Assembly (NCBI GenBank): GCA_964441245.1
Contig: CAYTVR010000077.1
Coordinates: forward strand, 1-28,589
Reading direction: 5' to 3'
DNA from: JALZUU01 sp964441245
GTDB lineage: Bacteria > Bacteroidota > Bacteroidia > Chitinophagales > Saprospiraceae
DNA length: 28,589 nucleotides
Made by a program: the position numbers and the translations under genes. How positions within the stretch are numbered: position 1 is the first letter of the stretch; the number at the start of each line of letters is the position of its first letter. The notes beneath the pieces were generated by a model that saw only the letters and a program-made list of their open reading frames with translations, did not search any database and was not told where the DNA came from. Shown one piece after another: positions 25,584 through 28,589 of the stretch.

Positions 25584-26921
25584 TTAGATTCTTGGTATCG
25601 TTAAAATTTCTTCCATTCTACCATCCAAAAAATAAAATCCATTTTCACCAAAAACACCATCTTCTTCTAGCATTATTCTTACTATTTTTCCCCACTCTTT
25701 GACTTCAGTAGCTGCAAATAGTTCGATGGAGTAGGCGGTATTTTCAAATAATGGATAATCTCCTTTTCCTTTCACGCCGTTTTGTGAATCCCACATTCCA
25801 ATAGTTGGGCCAGCAGCATGACCATGTAAGCCAATAGGATGGGTATAGATGGAAGCCACGAGCCCTTCCTTTTTCGCTTGAGCCAATGCTGCTAATAAAA
25901 TTTCATTTCCTGTTTTTCCTTTTTTAAAATTTTCAACCAAAATATCCTGTACCCGATTGCCATTTTTAAAAGCATTCCTAAGATAATCTGGAACTTCTTT
26001 TTCGCCAGGTTTTAGTACGTAAAAGTGTTGTTGTTGATCTGTGTTTAAACGAAGATAGGTGATTCCAAAATCCACATGTAATAAATCTCCAGCAAGAATA
26101 ATTTGATCTTTAGGACGAGTCGAAAAAGAACGTAAAAAATCTTTGTTCCCTTCATCTGATCGTTGCACAGAAACAGAAGGATGAAACCAAGTATCGAGTC
26201 CATAATCTCTAACCAATTGTCTCAAAGACCATTCAACGTCACCTGTTGTTGTGATACCAGGATGGATGAATTTTTCGGACAAGCCTTCTTGTAAAATGGA
26301 ATGTCCCATATTACAAATCAGTGGATAAATTTCCAATTCTCTTTTGGAACGAGTTTCCAACCATGCAATCGCCAATTGCTCCGCCGACTTTACTTTAGAA
26401 TGAAAGGCTTTGGGTAACTTTTCCATAAATGCTTCATATTCTGTCCTTACTAAACCATCGGCTAATGCAAAGTTTTTGGAGAAATTTAATCCAATAGAGG
26501 TCGGATTTTTCTTTTTAATGATACTCATTAAGGCTTCCCATTGATCGGGATAGACATCTACATTCCATTCTCCTTTCAATAATTTTCCAACAGAATAGCG
26601 AGCAATGGCAATTTTTTCTAAGTCCCCTGAAGTCTTATTTTTATTAAAAACCATGATGGTTCTTCGTCTTGCAGATAGCCAAGTACTTGGCAAAATGGTT
26701 TTCATCACCGGATCTTCATTGTATTCTCTAGAAATAAGAATCCACATATCGACGTTTTCACGATCCATTAATTTGGGCAGTAAATTATCTAAGCGATCTT
26801 CCAGTATTTCATCTACTATGCGAGCCCTTTCTTTTTCAGAAAGTAAAGCAAAATCATTCTTTTGTGCGTCAATTGAAACTGAAATAAAAAGTAAGAAAAG
26901 GAAAGTGAGTATTTTTTTCAT
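25584..26921 (-). CDS. Exported M24-family metallopeptidase (Xaa-Pro aminopeptidase-like)
   Basis: A 445-residue protein with signal peptide MKKILTFLFLLFISVSIDAQ, so the enzyme acts in the periplasm or outside. Residues 30-190 form a creatinase-N-like domain; about 190-440 is the pita-bread M24 catalytic domain. All five dinuclear-metal ligands can be placed: D284 in LHVDFG, D295 in RLNTDQQQ, a His in the THPIGLHGHAAGP block (H361, H366 or H368), E400 in YSIEL and E419 or E420 in MLEEDG. M24 enzymes of this type remove N-terminal residues next to proline; the exact substrate is unknown, and an amidinohydrolase-like activity cannot be excluded. The gene lies 121 bases downstream of the thiolase gene on the same strand, with a strong repeat hairpin between them, so it may be transcribed separately. 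Confidence 0.9.
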   Translation of the reverse strand: MKKILTFLFLLFISVSIDAQKNDFALLSEKERARIVDEILEDRLDNLLPKLMDRENVDMWILISREYNEDPVMKTILPSTWLSARRRTIMVFNKNKTSGDLEKIAIARYSVGKLLKGEWNVDVYPDQWEALMSIIKKKNPTSIGLNFSKNFALADGLVRTEYEAFMEKLPKAFHSKVKSAEQLAIAWLETRSKRELEIYPLICNMGHSILQEGLSEKFIHPGITTTGDVEWSLRQLVRDYGLDTWFHPSVSVQRSDEGNKDFLRSFSTRPKDQIILAGDLLHVDFGITYLRLNTDQQQHFYVLKPGEKEVPDYLRNAFKNGNRVQDILVENFKKGKTGNEILLAALAQAKKEGLVASIYTHPIGLHGHAAGPTIGMWDSQNGVKGKGDYPLFENTAYSIELFAATEVKEWGKIVRIMLEEDGVFGENGFYFLDGRMEEILTIPRI

Positions 26922-26954
26922 TTTATTTTATTTAGCAGAACTTCTTAAAATGGG

Positions 26955-27035
26955 TGAATAATTGAATGGCCTTCTCTCGCGATTCACACGAAAGAAGGCC
27001 ATTCAAAATTCAATTATTCTAGCATCCAATCACTC
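26955..27035 (-). repeat. TGAATAATTGAATGGCC hairpin element, copy C
   Basis: On the plus strand the arm AATAATTGAATGGCCTTCT (26957-26975) faces AGAAGGCCATTC... (26993-27018); the outer part of the right arm has an extra ATTCAA. Read on the minus strand, in the direction of the thiolase gene, it aligns with copy B from TTGGATGCT through the TCGTG..GA.TCGCGA loop to ATTCAATTATTCA. It lies between the thiolase stop and the M24 start. Confidence 0.85.
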
Positions 27036-27042
27036 ACCAAGT

Positions 27043-28221
27043 CTACATTCTTTTAATGATCATAGAAGAAGCGCCACCACCACCATTACAAATTGCAGCG
27101 AGTCCGATAGATCCTTTTTTCTGATGTAAAACATTATTAAGTGTCGTCAAGATTCGAGCACCAGAAGCACCGAGAGGATGACCTAAAGCAACACCACCAC
27201 CAAATACATTTACTTTGTTATCTTTCAAACGCATGTCTTTGTTGAATGCCATAGCAACCACAGCGAATGCTTCATTGACTTCGAAGTAATCAATTTGAGT
27301 TTTCCGAATACCAGCTAATTTGATGGCTTTTTTAGCAGCAAGGGGAGGAGTAGTTGTAAACCATTGTGGTTCTTGAGCAGCATCCGCAAAAGATAAAATT
27401 TGAGCGACAGGTTTCAGCTTTAATTTTTTCAACATGGCTTTGCTGACCAAAATTAATGCAGAAGCACCATCATTGATTGTAGAAGCATTGGCAGCAGTAA
27501 CGGTTCCGTCTTTATTAAAAGCCGGTCGCAATGCAGGAATTTTAGCAAAGTTTACCCGCTTGTATTCTTCGTCTTCGGTCATTACTATATCGTCTCCCTT
27601 TCGTTGAGGGATAGTCACCGGAATAATTTCTTCCTTGTAAGCACCGCTCTCCGTAGCTGCAGCTGCACGTTCATAAGACTGAATGGCATAGGCATCTTGT
27701 TGTTCTCTAGTGATTCCATATTTGGTAGCTGTTGCATCCGCACAGTTACCCATTGCCGTCTGAGCATAAGCATCTCGTAGGCCATCTTTTTCGAGTCCAT
27801 CTACTATTTTACCTCCACCAAATTTGTGTCCCCATCTAGCATTAGGAACATAATAAGGAATATTCGACATGCTTTCCATTCCACCACAAACCACTACATC
27901 GTTCATGCCCAACATGATGCTTTGCGCGCCCATCATCACCGTTTTCATTCCAGAAGAACATACTTTATTGACCGTTGTACAGGGAACATTCGTTCCAATC
28001 CCAGCACCTAGTGCCGCTTGTCGAGCAGGAGCTTGTCCCAAATTTGCTGAGCAAACATTACCCATCAAAACTTCATCCACATCTTTAGTCTTTACTTTCG
28101 CTTTTTTTAAAGCTCCTTTAATAGCGATCGTTCCCAACTCAACAGCAGAGAATCCCTTCAACATTCCACCAAAACTTCCCATAGGTGTGCGGACGGCAGA
28201 TACAATATATACTTCTTTCAT
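27043..28221 (-). CDS. Acetyl-CoA C-acetyltransferase (thiolase II)
   Basis: A complete 392-residue cytoplasmic thiolase that condenses two acetyl-CoA to acetoacetyl-CoA, or cleaves it. Catalytic residues sit at family-typical positions: nucleophile C88 in NKVCSSGMK, H348 in ALGHPLGASG and C378 in AAICNGGGGAS. Other signatures: RTPMGSFGG at the N-terminus, GGMESMSNIPY, GTVTAANASTINDGAS and NEAFAV. Length and residue spacing fit biosynthetic thiolase (thlA/atoB/phaA class) better than the longer trifunctional beta subunit. No hydroxyacyl-CoA dehydrogenase or polyhydroxyalkanoate gene is adjacent in the window, so pathway use (ketone body, mevalonate, fatty-acid or PHB) is open. The start ATG 28219-28221 directly precedes the conserved KEVYIVSAVRTP. 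Confidence 0.96.
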   Translation of the reverse strand: MKEVYIVSAVRTPMGSFGGMLKGFSAVELGTIAIKGALKKAKVKTKDVDEVLMGNVCSANLGQAPARQAALGAGIGTNVPCTTVNKVCSSGMKTVMMGAQSIMLGMNDVVVCGGMESMSNIPYYVPNARWGHKFGGGKIVDGLEKDGLRDAYAQTAMGNCADATATKYGITREQQDAYAIQSYERAAAATESGAYKEEIIPVTIPQRKGDDIVMTEDEEYKRVNFAKIPALRPAFNKDGTVTAANASTINDGASALILVSKAMLKKLKLKPVAQILSFADAAQEPQWFTTTPPLAAKKAIKLAGIRKTQIDYFEVNEAFAVVAMAFNKDMRLKDNKVNVFGGGVALGHPLGASGARILTTLNNVLHQKKGSIGLAAICNGGGGASSMIIKRM

Positions 28222-28364
28222 TTTTTAAATTTTAATAATTTAGGTATTGGTTAGAGTCAATTCAATAAAACAATATTTGAAGCTGCAAAATAGCGATTTA
28301 TTCACCAAATTGAAAGAGAGGAACTAACAGGGCAAATTTTTTTTCACCTAAAGAGCACAAATAG

Positions 28365-28395
28365 TTGCGAAACTAGATTTCTTTACATACATTTG
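28365..28395 (+). promoter_or_regulatory. Bacteroidota-type promoter for the initiator tRNA (TTG-N20-TACATTTG)
   Basis: TTG at 28365-28367 and a perfect TAnnTTTG box, TACATTTG, at 28388-28395 are 20 bases apart. Transcription would begin near 28402, giving a 5' leader of about 140 nt before the mature tRNA at 28545. The rest of the 323-bp gap (28222-28544) contains the thiolase upstream region and the duplicated tRNA 5' segment. A 45-codon open stretch at 28404-28541 is not credible as a gene. Confidence 0.55.
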
Positions 28396-28479
28396 CACTC
28401 CTGATGCGCAAAATCAGAACAAAAGAAGTTTTGTTTTCCTTTATCAGTCGCATCTCATTGTGGATTTTATTTTCACAAT

Positions 28480-28556
28480 TGGTAATATCGCGGAGTGGAG
28501 TCCCGTTTATGAACGGGAGAAGCTTGTCGGCGAAATGGTAATATCGCGGAGTGGAG
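28480..28556 (+). repeat. 21-bp direct repeat of the tRNA 5' end plus flank, with intervening hairpin
   Basis: Bases 28480-28500 and 28536-28556 are identical (21 nt). Each holds TGGTAATAT followed by CGCGGAGTGGAG, the first 12 bases of the tRNA. After the first copy comes a perfect 7-bp hairpin, TCCCGTT-TATG-AACGGGA (28501-28518), in place of the D-arm continuation. Confidence 0.85.
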
Positions 28557-28589
28557 CAGTTGGTAGCTCGTCGGGCTCATAACCCGAAG
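28545..28589 (+). tRNA. Initiator tRNA-fMet (CAU), 3' end beyond the window
   Basis: The visible part has the acceptor 5' strand CGCGGAG, a D-arm GAGC-AGTTGGTA-GCTC and an anticodon arm TCGGG-CTCATAA-CCCGA with anticodon CAU. Three consecutive G:C pairs (GGG/CCC) at the base of the anticodon loop and a 5' C (expected unpaired with A72) are initiator hallmarks, and the segment closely resembles the Escherichia coli initiator. The variable loop, T-arm and acceptor 3' strand lie outside the window. Confidence 0.92.

Noticed and set aside
28404..28541. 45-codon open frame before the initiator tRNA
   Set aside because: It runs through the duplicated tRNA 5' segment and hairpin, its composition is not protein-like, and it overlaps the tRNA leader.

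Overview
This AT-rich window (roughly one third G+C by eye) comes from the chromosome of a Bacteroidota member, most likely a Saprospiria-like or related marine/aquatic lineage. The phylum call rests on a 2137-residue surface protein ending in a type IX secretion (T9SS) type A sorting domain, on TTG-N20-TAnnTTTG promoters, and on Bacteroidota-typical families (DUF4836-like, beta-propeller sensor kinases, TerB-like, M14 and M24 exported peptidases). The genus is inference only.

Layout. Bases 2-2095 hold the 3' part of alaS. It converges on an exported M14 zinc carboxypeptidase-like protein (minus) with a His-Gly tail. Next, on the minus strand, is a giant T9SS-secreted protein (5345-11758) with 15 tandem four-cysteine Ig/HYR-like repeats of about 80 residues, dockerin-like and cohesin-like segments and a sorting domain. 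A 600-bp gap follows and contains a 160-bp foldback element (probable MITE). Then come a small lipoprotein gene (minus), and a LuxR-type response regulator (plus) convergent with a large propeller/Y_Y_Y/HisKA_3 sensor kinase (minus), which probably form one two-component system. From 17259 to 24249 all genes are on the plus strand: a lipoprotein, a DUF4836-like exported protein, a Gfo/Idh/MocA oxidoreductase, a second lipoprotein, a polyprenyl-phosphate sugar transferase that starts exopolysaccharide synthesis, and a TerB-like protein. The last genes are on the minus strand: a lipoprotein-type phosphodiester glycosidase (DUF2233/NAGPA-like), an exported M24 aminopeptidase-like protein and a complete acetyl-CoA acetyltransferase (thiolase). 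The window ends inside an initiator tRNA gene (CAU) on the plus strand.

Function. Most genes concern the cell envelope: secreted or surface proteins, lipoproteins, polysaccharide initiation and exported peptidases, plus housekeeping genes (alaS, thiolase, tRNA-fMet). No defence system, CRISPR array, prophage or intact transposase was found.

The unusual content is in the spacers. Nearly every gene-to-gene gap is an inverted arrangement of short degenerate words of about 7 nt, often starting at the upstream gene's stop codon. At least three sequence families are visible: TGAATAATTGAATGGCC hairpins, also present as a 4 x 52-bp tandem array; TAGTGTTTGGG hairpins; and GGTTATT heptamers. A symmetric 160-bp foldback element with a 3-bp target duplication, and a duplicated 5' end of the initiator tRNA gene, are the other notable structures.
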